The translations under genes and the position numbers were made by a program. The notes under the pieces are model-generated. The model had not been told where the DNA came from and did no database searches. It saw only the letters and a list, made by a program, of their open reading frames with translations. Below are positions 34,801 through 41,681 of a stretch of 46,296 bases of DNA, in pieces; the first letter of the stretch is position 1, and each line of letters opens with the position of its first letter. The DNA is from Flavobacteriales bacterium (GTDB lineage: Bacteria > Bacteroidota > Bacteroidia > Flavobacteriales_D > Sanyastnellaceae), in assembly GCA_002863125.1 (NCBI GenBank), contig PKEB01000011.1:1-46296 (forward strand), written 5' to 3'.

Positions 34801-34827
34801 AGCAGTTGTGATTGTTAAGTAATTCAT
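28843..34827 (-). CDS. Giant secreted Cys-rich repeat protein with dockerin-like C-terminus
   Basis: This encodes 1,994 aa from ATG 34827, which begins a signal peptide (KRISLLSLSTLLLTATGFSQ); an upstream ATG at 34872 adds 15 residues. Four copies of an unnamed domain of about 180-190 aa lie at about 35-220, 657-847, 1071-1255 and 1410-1589. Each has T(T/S)YR(I/L/V)YA(E/Y/N/Q)F, a HP or DP turn, F(F)xxxPxLxxDxWxxxG and a late (L)(G/A)Q(F/L)T. Between them run 29 Cys repeats of the form GCTDETACNYD...DDGSC. Many are embedded in a 73-aa super-repeat that adds ECGVCGGNGIAEGACDCDGN and the calcium-binding-like DADGDGVCDEFEV. The final 29 residues, CPGDINGDLFIDVSDLLTFF and on to the last Cys, form one dockerin-like EF-hand. 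There is no T9SS tail. It is probably an adhesin or surface-layer component. Confidence 0.85.
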   Translation of the reverse strand: MNYLTITTAWKRISLLSLSTLLLTATGFSQFLGLESEVHATSVHGTTYRIYAEFGSATDECVAVYSVGAAEDNPVTLELGVTTSFYHHPAGVNLGSGINAFFLSMFPELAFDSWFTIGSETSDDPTISSIGMTAAFSEFNLGNGFILGEGSVGGSWYVTPESNPLALAGEDGMVLLGQFTAEDDAEGNAGHVTCDWNIQWRDVEGVSHNELGVTHDTADNLPDVLGCTDEAACNYDATATADDGSCDYFDALGVCGGTCEADADADGICDDADDCVGALDVCGVCNGPGDIYTCGCSDIPEGYCDCEGTQAAEGYDCEGTCLADADGDGVCDPFEVTGCTDAEACNYNDLATDDDGSCTTLDECGVCGGNGIAEGACDCDGNIPNAGYDCDGFCLNDADQDGTCDEFEVSGCTDSTACNYDPTATEEDGSCAEEDECGVCGGNGIPEGACDCEGSTLDAIGVCGGTCLADDDNNGVCDTEDVLGCMDAAACNYDPLATVSDDSCAVEDECGVCDGNGIAEGTCDCDGNLPDAGYDCNGVCLSDTDDDGVCDEFEVLGCADETACNYDIGATEDDGSCLQNDSCGVCGGTGFPEGTCDCDGTLPEAGYDCNGDCLNDADGDGVCDALETAGCTNELAINYDPAATDDNGSCNVPAFPFLHAEVHAETDLGTTYRVYAYFEHADDECTALFAVGSAEVDPVALELEVTTTFWQHPLGSNLGSGINPNFFSMIPTLEYDSWLTIGSESTNDESVSSIGMADAFTEFQAGNGFELNSPAGGSWYVPAPGTNPLAVAGEDGRVLLAQLTVTDNDSGESGDISGLWNMQWRQGGTATMESRELYFTTGTYMPPLDGCTDETACNYNPMATDDDGTCLQNDECGVCGGDGIAEGACDCAGNGPEAGYDCDGVCLNDADGDGTCDEFEVLGCTDDTACNYSSDATEDDGSCTVNDECGVCGGDGIAPGACDCEGNLPDPGYTCEGECISDTDGDGVCNPFEVPGCTDATACNFDSEATDEDGSCEYPAAGENCAGECLSDHDGDGICNDAEIPGCSSSSATNYNPAATDDDGSCTWPEGLFTGLSYDLIGHDLIEGTSTYRLYANFNPDTLIQVVASYGTADDPWGISSTEVFHQDPNGALLAHSINPAFFAMFPELEYDTWLALGGGPGSPIELQTVGLANFFTDFEESGANVLVNDAVGASMYYIPGPNGSPLSFVQDGQLLLGQFTTSGVVSVTYNMQFRDAVSQTHYATDLNLVFPTFGAGCTDETACNYDLEATDDNGTCYYSTEHVDCDGNCYSDVDGDGICDGQEIAGCTEESAYNYNENATDEDGSCLDAGCFDELACNYDPTADVDVPETCEYAGPFSDCDGICNGDYEGDGVDECDEVSGCASASATNYDPLATNDDGSCIWGDGSFQGLTYEVVGENTVEGNTTYRVYAQFETSADVDMTALFGNADYPWWTATTGAFYQHPLGEDFGGNINPGFFSYFPELEYDSWLTIGAAPGDYNALAQQNMYVHLPSFNAGEDMIIDTEAGAQIFLNPGASETQGVPDADGRLLVGQFTTNGVMFLRYNIQFELGGQLEQYEDVELTFPQIAGGCTDEMASNYDPSANFDDLTCIYEGCTDETADNYNPASNLNDGSCLYTGCMDPDADNYDVQANTGDQTAECLYTGCYDADADNYDVQANTGDQEALCEYFGCMDSDADNYDAGANVEDGSCLYTGCMDSEADNYDAQANTGDQEALCVYFGCTDAAADNYDDGANADDGTCLYTGCMDEAADNYDPQANTGDQAVICLYTGCYDALASNYNAQANTGDQEALCEYTGCTNPDADNFDSGANVDDGSCIVAGCMYEAATNYNPAATYDNMSCDFSCAVQGCTDSAASNFDANAEEDNGSCLYSGCTSVDATNYNPNAFGDDGSCEFAGCMNELACNYDASATSDDGSCLIVGCMDPEGLNFDAEANFPGGCDYPDACPGDINGDLFIDVSDLLTFFQYYGTACPE
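28948..30057 (-). repeat. Tandem coding repeats of about 75 bp (Cys-repeat array)
   Basis: Fifteen copies of a 23-27 aa unit, GC(M/T/Y)DxxADNYDxxANxxDGSCLYT, lie head to tail in the 3' part of the giant gene. Several units carry the variant ANTGDQEALCEY and are almost identical in DNA. The frame is kept throughout, so these are protein repeats. Confidence 0.9.
31693..32280 (-). repeat. Second array of 73-aa (219-bp) coding super-repeats
   Basis: Two full super-repeats and a third partial unit lie between the second and third copies of the long domain. The spacing of the GCTD motif is 73 residues. Each contains a NDECGVCGGDGIA stretch and a DADGDGTCDEFEV-type acidic loop. Confidence 0.85.
32878..34152 (-). 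repeat. First array of 73-aa (219-bp) coding super-repeats
   Basis: Six GCxDxxACNYD-type motifs lie between the first and second copies of the long domain. Four consecutive intervals are 72-74 residues; the first interval is longer (112), with an extra Cys-rich insertion containing a second DVCGVCNGPGD-type unit. Confidence 0.85.
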
Positions 34828-35056
34828 CGCGGATATAATCCAATTCCTACTTAAATATACAAAATTAATCAACTTAAAACCACTATTTGTCGAATTATTT
34901 GTGGTTATATAGATGAAATTTTGTGGCGTTTTTTCGATTTTTGGGGAGGGGATACTGCCTCCGCATACGCGGCCTGGTGCCTATAAGTTGCGTTCAACGG
35001 TCCAAAAAGTGAACTCCCCTCCTTTACATTAGTTTAGTACTTGATTATCACTGGAT

Positions 35057-37477
35057 ATGCCTTTGAAAACCATCGCTCCGTTACTTGCCAATCCGCGCGG
35101 TCTCTCGCTCGCATTGCTCATGGCGTTCTCCGCTCCGCTTATCGGAATAGCCCAATCGTCTGCCGGCTGTGTGTCGTGGTATGATCCCGCCGCGATTTTT
35201 CAGGTGCACCAACAGGAAGTTCCCTGCCTACCCACCCACCAGAGTGCATCAAGCATAGTGTTCGAAGTCGATTCAATGGTGTGGAGCGCATTGGATGATG
35301 AGCGTCCGGTATACTGGGAAGTGCCATTGACGTTTCCCGGGGGAGCGCACAAGAAGGTTGTCCTCCACGCATTTCAGGCCTACCGTTCCGACTTGGAAAT
35401 TGGCCACATGACCAAGGATGGACTGCGCACAGAGCGCTACGTACCAAAGTTGTTGAGCTACCGCATTGCCAACGATGACATCCACGGAACCGTGGTCTTC
35501 CTCGACGGGCAAGTCGCGGGCGCTATCCGTTACCAAGACGTGCAATATGAACTGGGCGGACTCGAATGCGATGGCCGAGCGACCGGGCTGTTTGTGCTCT
35601 ATGCTACAGCAGACGCCCTGATCAGGCCAACGTTTGAATGCGGGCTGGAAACCGTCGCGGAGCAAGTGCACACCCCACAACCCATGGGCCTACCCAGTCA
35701 ACCGTCGAGCAATTCGGTCACGGAATGTGTGGAAATTGCCCTGGACATTGACCATTTCACGTACAACCAATTCGGAGGCGACTGCAACGCTTCGGTGGAA
35801 TGGGCCCTCGCCTTGCTGAGTGGCGTGAGTGAGATCTACCAAACGGAACTCGACGACCTCATTTCCCTTGCCGCATCGTACATAAATGTGTGGGAAACCA
35901 GCGATCCCTATGCGGCCTACACAGGCAACGCTGGTGCCATGCTCGACGCCTTCCGGCTCGAATGGCTACAAAATCCAGACCTTGCCGACCGGCCCCGTGA
36001 CATTGTGCACCTCTTGACCCGGCGTTCCGACACCGGCACAGGGGGAATTGCCTACCTCGGTGTCAATTGCAGTGCATCGTACGCGGCTGGTTTCAGCTCG
36101 TACTTGAGCCCCTCCATGGTCTACGACCTGAACAACTACAGCTGGAACCTCAACGTCGTGGCACACGAATTTGGGCACAACTTCGGCTCCAACCACACCC
36201 ACTGGTGCGGCTGGCCGGGCGGACCAATCGACGATTGCTACGCTGCCGAAGGCAATTGCACCAACAACCCTACCCCGCAGGTGGGAACCATCATGAGCTA
36301 CTGCCATGCTGTGGCAGGCGGTTCGGTGAACCTTCAATTCCACCCAACGGTCGAGAATTTCGGATTGATTCCCAACATCAACGGGCAGGGCGCGTGCTAC
36401 ACCACATGCGACGAGTTTTCGACGAGTTGCGATTACTACGGCTGCACGTATGCATGGGCCTGTAACTACGATCCTGACGCCGTGCTGAACGACGGGTCGT
36501 GCACCACCGAGGACGCCTGTGGCGAATGCGGAGGTGACGGTTCGAGCTGCTCAGGGTGTACAGATCCCATCGCCTGCAATTACAACGAGAACAACATTGT
36601 GGACGACGGCAGTTGTTTCTATTCGCCCAACGGAGGTGCCTGCAATTGCGAAGCCATCATGTCGCTGGCCGACACACTCGCCCCTGGAGAAATGGCGTTT
36701 ATGGCCGTCAGTGGGTTCGGTTACGTCGCTGCCGTTACGGTGTTCTTGGAATTTGAAAACCTGTACGAGGACGGCTCACAAGCCAGCGACTTAACCGTCA
36801 CCATTGAGGCTCCCGACGGAGAATGCAGGGAAATCGGGGGCTTCGATATCGATTTCGGCTGTACGAGCTCTGGATTTTGGCCGAGCGCTTGGGACACAAG
36901 TACGTCAGGATCATTCACCGGCGCTGCCACCATTGGCAGTGCGCCAGAGGGCAATGGGGTGTGGTTTATCCGGATTGGCAATGGCTGGAGTGGATCGCAA
37001 GGTGCCTACTTCTCCGTTGACATCAGCATTTACGACCTGTGCCTAGATGTGGATCCGCCGGGGTGTACCGATACGGCCGGCTGCAATTATAATCCGGCGG
37101 CAACGGTGGAAGACGGGACCTGTGACTATGTTACGTGTTACGGCTGCACGGATGTGGGCGCATGCAATTACGATGTGGCCTTCAGCATTGACGATGGAAG
37201 CTGTGAATTCGAATCCTGTGCCGGCTGCACCGATCTGGAAGCGTGCAATTACGATCCGGCAGCCACCATCGAAGACGGTTCTTGCCTGGATGAATGCCCA
37301 TGTCCCGGGGACTTGGACGGTGATGGCATCATCGCCGTGACGGACATTTTGCTCTTCCTGTCGGATTACGGCTGCGATACGGCGCCGTGCATCGGAGACG
37401 TGGACGGAGACGACCTTACTACTGTGAACGACTTGCTTTTGTTGCTCAGTGAATTCTCCGAACCATGCACACCTTGA
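35057..37477 (+). CDS. Secreted metzincin metalloprotease with P-domain-like, Cys-repeat and double dockerin-like modules
   Basis: This encodes 806 aa with a signal peptide ending at about GIAQ (residue 33). The propeptide-like part reaches about 215. The catalytic domain has the zinc motif HEFGHNFGSNH (H370, E371, H374, H380) and the Met-turn IMSYCH (M413), the layout of M12B (reprolysin) metzincins. Cys repeats (YGCTYAWACNYD, SGCTDPIACNYN) lie at about 460-525. A beta domain at 533-660 (TVTIEAPDG, GVWFIRIGNGWSGSQG) resembles a proprotein-convertase P domain. Three more Cys repeats (668-745) precede two dockerin-like EF-hands: PGDLDGDGIIAVTDILLFL and GDVDGDDLTTVNDLLLLL. There is no T9SS tail. 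A paralogue lies at 41682-44003. The targets are unknown. Confidence 0.9.
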   Translation: MPLKTIAPLLANPRGLSLALLMAFSAPLIGIAQSSAGCVSWYDPAAIFQVHQQEVPCLPTHQSASSIVFEVDSMVWSALDDERPVYWEVPLTFPGGAHKKVVLHAFQAYRSDLEIGHMTKDGLRTERYVPKLLSYRIANDDIHGTVVFLDGQVAGAIRYQDVQYELGGLECDGRATGLFVLYATADALIRPTFECGLETVAEQVHTPQPMGLPSQPSSNSVTECVEIALDIDHFTYNQFGGDCNASVEWALALLSGVSEIYQTELDDLISLAASYINVWETSDPYAAYTGNAGAMLDAFRLEWLQNPDLADRPRDIVHLLTRRSDTGTGGIAYLGVNCSASYAAGFSSYLSPSMVYDLNNYSWNLNVVAHEFGHNFGSNHTHWCGWPGGPIDDCYAAEGNCTNNPTPQVGTIMSYCHAVAGGSVNLQFHPTVENFGLIPNINGQGACYTTCDEFSTSCDYYGCTYAWACNYDPDAVLNDGSCTTEDACGECGGDGSSCSGCTDPIACNYNENNIVDDGSCFYSPNGGACNCEAIMSLADTLAPGEMAFMAVSGFGYVAAVTVFLEFENLYEDGSQASDLTVTIEAPDGECREIGGFDIDFGCTSSGFWPSAWDTSTSGSFTGAATIGSAPEGNGVWFIRIGNGWSGSQGAYFSVDISIYDLCLDVDPPGCTDTAGCNYNPAATVEDGTCDYVTCYGCTDVGACNYDVAFSIDDGSCEFESCAGCTDLEACNYDPAATIEDGSCLDECPCPGDLDGDGIIAVTDILLFLSDYGCDTAPCIGDVDGDDLTTVNDLLLLLSEFSEPCTP

Positions 37478-37980
37478 TTCCCTCCCTGACGTTTTTGGCT
37501 GCGTTGGGACTGTTCGCTTGCAGCAGCACAGCGCCCGCTGAAGAAAACCGAAAAAAACGTGCAGCCGCCGCAAGTGCCTTGCAATCCGTCGAACCGTACC
37601 GGGTGGACAACTGGTACGGCACGTGGACGGGCGTACGCCCCGAATACCCGTTGCGTAACGCCGATGGCGAGGTCATTGTGGTGCGCGGCAAGGAAGCCAA
37701 GGTCGGCAGCAGCACCTTCACCTTCACCATTGGAGCGATGGGTACGGCAGAATTGGTTCAAAGCCACGATGACGGGCGGGTCGCAGCCTTTTCGGGCACG
37801 TGGAAGGGGCGCATGGAGCCCGGGACGAATGTGTTGACCGCTATCGTCTGCGATCTGACGGCGAACTCCACCGGCGCTTACCGCCAGTATGCCTTGATGG
37901 TGGATGACCAACGCCAAGCGGTAATGTGCCACGGCACTTCGACGGAACCGCCTTTCGAGGTGGAGTTTTCGGCACCCTGA
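37465..37980 (+). CDS. Small predicted lipoprotein
   Basis: This encodes 171 aa and overlaps the end of the metalloprotease gene by 13 bases, so it is probably co-transcribed. The N-terminus MHTLIPSLTFLAALGLFACS has a lipobox-like LFAC with Cys at residue 19. The mature part contains WYGTWTGVRPEYPLRNADG and SGTWKGRMEPGTN, short beta-rich motifs I cannot assign. A role tied to the protease is possible from position alone. Confidence 0.7.
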   Translation: MHTLIPSLTFLAALGLFACSSTAPAEENRKKRAAAASALQSVEPYRVDNWYGTWTGVRPEYPLRNADGEVIVVRGKEAKVGSSTFTFTIGAMGTAELVQSHDDGRVAAFSGTWKGRMEPGTNVLTAIVCDLTANSTGAYRQYALMVDDQRQAVMCHGTSTEPPFEVEFSAP

Positions 37981-38076
37981 ATCGGGTTGTCTTCTTAGTA
38001 TAATTTCGACTAAAATTCAATTTTTTAATACGAAAGTTTTATAGTATCTTCAAGTAGAACACGAACAATCTACTTG

Positions 38077-39222
38077 ATGAAACATGCCGCGCTTCTGCTG
38101 GCTTGCTGCGTTGTCAGCGGGCTTGCAATCGGTCAGGTGACGGGCATTCACGCCGAAGTGATTGCCAACCATGACACCACGGGAATACCTGGATTGGAGG
38201 GGATGAAGACCTACCATCTGTACGCGCAGATGACCCAGGCAACGGACGAATTGTCCGCTGTTTTTGGCGACCAAGCGACTCCCCTTCACGTGAACAGCAC
38301 CGAAGGCTTTTACCAGAGCGCACTGGGCGCTGATTTCGCGTGGGCGCTGAACGGTGCTGTATTGCCATTCTTCCCCGAGGTCAACTACGACTCTTGGTTC
38401 ACCATCGGGGTGACGGACAACTCCATGGGCTCGCTTGCCGGTGCGATTGGTTTGGACATGGCCCTTGCTTCCTTCAACAGCGGCGGGAATTTTGTGGTGG
38501 ATGACCCCATTGGCGGATCGGTTTTCACCCTGCTCGGCGATGCCAATGCTGTGGCCGGAGCCGATGCACGCGTGCTAATTGCCCAATTAACTACGGCCGG
38601 TGAACTCTCCGGCAGCATCAATGTCCAAATGTTCGTTGAGGGACAGCAAAGCGAAAGCGTTCAAGTGCTCGCGATGCCAATCGAATTACCTCAAGGCTGC
38701 GGAGACGTCGAAGCCTGCAACTACGACCCGGCCTTCGGTCCTGAGAGCACGGCCGAATGCCTCTACCCCGATGCGTGTGAAGATTGCGAAGGGAACTGCA
38801 TCGATGGCAATGGCAACGGGACTTGCGACTGCGACGAATTCCCCGGTTGCACCAACCCCATGGCCGACAATTACGATGGCGGCGCAACGTCGGACGACGG
38901 CAGCTGCATCATCGGTGGTTGCATGTACCTCAGCGCGGCCAACTACAACCCCGAGGCAACGTACGACGACCTGTCGTGTGTATTTGCGGGCTGTACCCAA
39001 GCGCTGGCGTTGAACTTTGACCCGGCCGCTGTGCTGGAGGACGGCAGCTGCTTGTTCCTCGGCTGCATGGATCCGGTGGGGCTCAACTTCGACCCCGTGG
39101 CCAACGTCAGTGGCACGTGCGACTACTCTGCGGTGTGCATGAGCGACCTCGACGGCGACGGGTACGTAGACGTCTTCGACCTGCTGCTCATGTTTGAGGC
39201 GTACGGGTACGACTGCGAATAA
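38077..39222 (+). CDS. Secreted Cys-repeat protein with one copy of the long domain and a dockerin-like tail
   Basis: This encodes 381 aa with a signal peptide (MKHAALLLACCVVSGLAIGQ). It is a miniature of the 1,994-aa protein. One copy of the same unnamed domain (about 22-205) has KTYHLYAQM, FFPEVNYDSWFTIG and ARVLIAQLTT. Five Cys repeats follow (about 208-350), such as GCTNPMADNYDGGATSDDGS. The end, SDLDGDGYVDVFDLLLMF, is one dockerin-like EF-hand, and GLNFDPVANVSGTCDY just before it mirrors the giant protein's last repeat. ATG 38077 is preferred over the adjacent TTG 38074. The 93 bases upstream are AT-rich and probably hold the promoter. The base after its stop is the first base of a gltD remnant. 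Confidence 0.85.
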   Translation: MKHAALLLACCVVSGLAIGQVTGIHAEVIANHDTTGIPGLEGMKTYHLYAQMTQATDELSAVFGDQATPLHVNSTEGFYQSALGADFAWALNGAVLPFFPEVNYDSWFTIGVTDNSMGSLAGAIGLDMALASFNSGGNFVVDDPIGGSVFTLLGDANAVAGADARVLIAQLTTAGELSGSINVQMFVEGQQSESVQVLAMPIELPQGCGDVEACNYDPAFGPESTAECLYPDACEDCEGNCIDGNGNGTCDCDEFPGCTNPMADNYDGGATSDDGSCIIGGCMYLSAANYNPEATYDDLSCVFAGCTQALALNFDPAAVLEDGSCLFLGCMDPVGLNFDPVANVSGTCDYSAVCMSDLDGDGYVDVFDLLLMFEAYGYDCE

Positions 39223-39438
39223 CCTTACCATCCGGAGCATGCCGGCGCACTCGAAAACGCTGAGGTCAACCTCGACGACCGCGGCAACATTGCCACCATC
39301 GGATTCCAAACCAACCAAGACGGACTGTTTGCGGCAGGCGATGCCCGTCGCGGTCAGAGTTTGGTGGTGTGGGCCATCGCCGAAGGGCGACGCGCCGCCA
39401 AGGCTATCGATGGTTGGTTATTGAAGGAGTCGAGCTGA
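39223..39438 (+). pseudogene. gltD: 3' remnant of gltD (glutamate synthase small subunit)
   Basis: These 71 codons plus stop have no start codon and begin immediately after the stop of the preceding gene, in the same phase. They read [20 protein letters not shown] and then [20 protein letters not shown], ending [17 protein letters not shown]. This is the C-terminal end of GltD, including the FAD-site signature [16 protein letters not shown](A/N)EGR. The other 85% or so of the gene is absent from the window. It cannot make an active enzyme. The junction marks a recombination or insertion breakpoint, where the secreted-protein gene replaced the 5' part of gltD. An intact copy elsewhere in the genome is likely. 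Confidence 0.9.
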
Positions 39439-39461
39439 CGAGTTCTTGCCTCGACAAGCCC

Positions 39462-40430
39462 TCACATCCCAAAGGCGGGAAACGAGAGTGAGGCAGCGAA
39501 TAGAATCAAGAGCGCCACGGGAATGAGTGCGAGCAACCACATCCATTGTCGATTGGGGTCGTTGGCCAATCGTACCTCCCGCTTCGCTCTGCGTGCAGCA
39601 TACCGGCTGTTCGTTCTTTCGAATCGGGGTCGGAGGTGGGGAAACGCCACCAGGAAGGAGCGCCAGGCCAACACCAGCAATCCAACGCCAAGCAAAGCGA
39701 ATGGTGCTAAAGACGGATCAAAGAAGCCGAGGGAGAAAGCGGGAATACTCGCAAAGGCCAAAACAACGGATAATAAGCCCATGGCGATACGCACGGCAAC
39801 GCCATTGGTGTGACCAGTCGGTTGCTCGATTGGATCTACGGCCGCTGGCGGCTCCGGTGTCGTTGGTTCGCTCAACTCATCTCGGCCCTTGGGGAAGGCA
39901 TACCGCAAGACCCTCCAAGCGATGGCGAGAAGTCCAACTCCAAGCAAAGCGGGGGCGGCGTCACTGCCTGTCCGAGCAGCATTCCTGAAGACGAATACGC
40001 TCCCACCGATGAGCAGCGCCGCGACGACCCCCATAACAGTGCGTTCTTCTTTGTTCGTGCTCGACGGCTGGGTGGGCTCAACACCTGCACCTGGAGCGAC
40101 CTCATCGGCTAGTTGGCGGGTATGCTGCTCCAGTCGCTGCGCGTTGTGCGGCATTTGGAGTTCGGCCGCGTACTCAACGGGCGGAGAAAACTTCATCAAC
40201 GCCTTCACGGGAATGAGCCGATCCAAGGACGTCGGCGCGGTCATAGCCGGAGGCTCAGGTTCCTCCGGGGCCATGTCCGGCATCATCCCCAGGCTCGGTG
40301 TATCTGCAAAAGCCGAGGCCTGCCCCACTCGCTCCACGTGCCAGCCAGGCATGAGGCTACGCTTTTGTAGGGTGCAGCCTTGGAGTAGAAATCCGAATGC
40401 AAACAAGACCAGAATCAATCGCGACATCAT
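39462..40430 (-). CDS. Membrane-associated lipoprotein, function unknown
   Basis: This encodes 322 aa with a lipoprotein signal (MMSRLILVLFAFGFLLQGCT; Cys at about residue 19). Soon after comes KRSLMPGWHVE, close to a short KRxYxxGYHVE-like motif that I recall from many Bacteroidota lipoproteins. A low-complexity Pro/Glu part follows. Then come five or so hydrophobic segments (TVMGVVAALLIGGSVFVF, LLGVGLLAIAW, IAMGLLSVVLAFA, LLGVGLLVLAW and WLLALIPVALLILFAA) separated by charged loops; the LLGVGLL-AW element occurs twice, suggesting an internal duplication. An anchored lipoprotein with membrane helices is unusual. I cannot assign a function. Confidence 0.65.
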   Translation of the reverse strand: MMSRLILVLFAFGFLLQGCTLQKRSLMPGWHVERVGQASAFADTPSLGMMPDMAPEEPEPPAMTAPTSLDRLIPVKALMKFSPPVEYAAELQMPHNAQRLEQHTRQLADEVAPGAGVEPTQPSSTNKEERTVMGVVAALLIGGSVFVFRNAARTGSDAAPALLGVGLLAIAWRVLRYAFPKGRDELSEPTTPEPPAAVDPIEQPTGHTNGVAVRIAMGLLSVVLAFASIPAFSLGFFDPSLAPFALLGVGLLVLAWRSFLVAFPHLRPRFERTNSRYAARRAKREVRLANDPNRQWMWLLALIPVALLILFAASLSFPAFGM

Positions 40431-40464
40431 ACTGCAAGTAAAGGATTACATAACTCAATGCGTA

Positions 40465-40479
40465 GTGATTCCGTTGGGA
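40465..40479. repeat. 15-bp copy of the tRNA-Arg 3' end (candidate attachment site)
   Basis: GTGATTCCGTTGGGA here is identical to 41531-41545, which covers the 3' end of the tRNA-Arg gene. Both copies are in the same orientation, 1,066 bases apart. They flank a low-GC segment with one small gene. This is the pattern left by integration at a tRNA 3' end, but no integrase is present. Confidence 0.55.
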
Positions 40480-40703
40480 GCATAAACCTGCTCCTAACCT
40501 GTCAATAAACAACGGTTAGACCTATCCTGTCGCCCTCGGTATCGCCCACGATTTTGGGTGTTTACAACTCGTGAAGTCAGGCGGCTGGCGCATCCTTTGC
40601 TATATTCGTCAAATCCTTGATAATCTGGTAATTACATCAAATTTCTCCGGATCTGGCATACTTTTTGTCATCAAAGATTTGTAATCCTCTAAAATCATTT
40701 CTC

Positions 40704-41165
40704 ATGACCTTCACCTCCCGCTTTTCTTTTTTAGCTCTACTAATCGCCTCTCTTACTCTTACTGCTGAACCCCTAGCTGCGCAATATGAGTTCACTTCAT
40801 TTACGGTAATCGAATCCATAGTGCCTGGAGGTCTTGGCCGTTCGAGAATTATAACTGCATCTGAAACAAGAAATCACACAGATTTTGAAACGGGAAGTAT
40901 AGAAGATGGACGAAATAAATCATCCAGAAAGGATATTCGTGTAAAAGACTATGAAGAAATCAAATTGCTTAATTTTTATAGCATGGCTGGAATTCGTTTC
41001 GAAAACATAGCTGCCAACGATGCAATAATTAACAGCAAAGTCAATGAGATGATGGCGGATAATTGGGAATTGATCAGTGTCAATTCTGGAGTCGAATCTG
41101 ATGCAGGTGAAGAAGATGGTAACGGGATATTCATCACTCGATTTTACTTCAAACGCAAAAAATAA
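40704..41165 (+). CDS. Small exported protein in a low-GC segment
   Basis: This encodes 153 aa from ATG 40704, with a signal peptide (MTFTSRFSFLALLIASLTLT... ending at about LAAQ). The C-terminal part, MADNWELISVN followed by FITRFYFKRKK, resembles the DUF4177 pattern (WELVSV...YFKR), but the assignment is weak. GC content is very low: 20 of 60 bases at 40861-40920. It lies between the two copies of the 15-bp repeat and differs clearly from its neighbours, so it may have been acquired. Confidence 0.6.
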   Translation: MTFTSRFSFLALLIASLTLTAEPLAAQYEFTSFTVIESIVPGGLGRSRIITASETRNHTDFETGSIEDGRNKSSRKDIRVKDYEEIKLLNFYSMAGIRFENIAANDAIINSKVNEMMADNWELISVNSGVESDAGEEDGNGIFITRFYFKRKK

Positions 41166-41530
41166 TTCCTTGTTGACCGTGGAAATCAGTCAACTAGCGC
41201 TGGGCAGAGTAAAGGGTAGCCTGCATCAAAAACCACCAGCGATCACCGCAGCATCGTCGTAGTAACCATGGTCAAATAATCGCGTTGGTTCTCGTGATAC
41301 ACACGTGCGCTGACAGCTCAGCGAATCCGCTTAGGATGCTCCAGTTTAAAGGTGATTTTCATGGCAAGCGACTCTATTTCAAGATACGAAAGTGTCGCCC
41401 ACTATGGCGCCCATAAATATTCACAAACCCTCTGATTCACTGGGTTTTACTGATAGACATTGTGTGAACAACAGACTGCCCTCAAACGAACAAATCCCGC
41501 GGTATACGAAGGTTTCAGAGCATTTGCTAT
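41166..41530. other. Intergenic region without a convincing gene
   Basis: These 365 bases lie between the low-GC gene and the tRNA. No frame looks protein-like and I see no hairpin with a T run. Short peptide-like stretches in several frames may be debris of decayed genes. It ends at the 15-bp repeat inside the tRNA. Confidence 0.6.
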
Positions 41531-41531
41531 G

Positions 41532-41605
41532 TGATTCCGTTGGGACTCGAACCCAAAACCGTCTGCTTAGAAGGCAGATGCTCTATCCAGTTGAGCTACG
41601 GAACC
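41532..41605 (-). tRNA. tRNA-Arg (anticodon TCT)
   Basis: The 74-nt minus-strand sequence folds as a full cloverleaf. The acceptor stem pairs GGTTCCG with CGGAATC (one G-T pair). The D stem pairs GCTC with GAGC, and the anticodon stem pairs TCTGC with GCAGA around the loop CTTCTAA. The T stem pairs TTGGG with CCCAA around TTCGAGT. Anticodon TCT reads AGA and AGG. No CCA is encoded. Its 3' end is repeated at 40465-40479. Confidence 0.95.
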
Positions 41606-41681
41606 AGCGAATCGCGCGTTCGCGACCGTTGGTGCAAAGATGCAAATTGAAATGCATTAACTTTAGGTAAAACCAAGGTCT

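Noticed and set aside
39439-39461. Possible continuation of gltD sequence beyond the stop at 39438
   Set aside because: The stop falls at the normal GltD C-terminus and the 23 bases that follow show no further homology.
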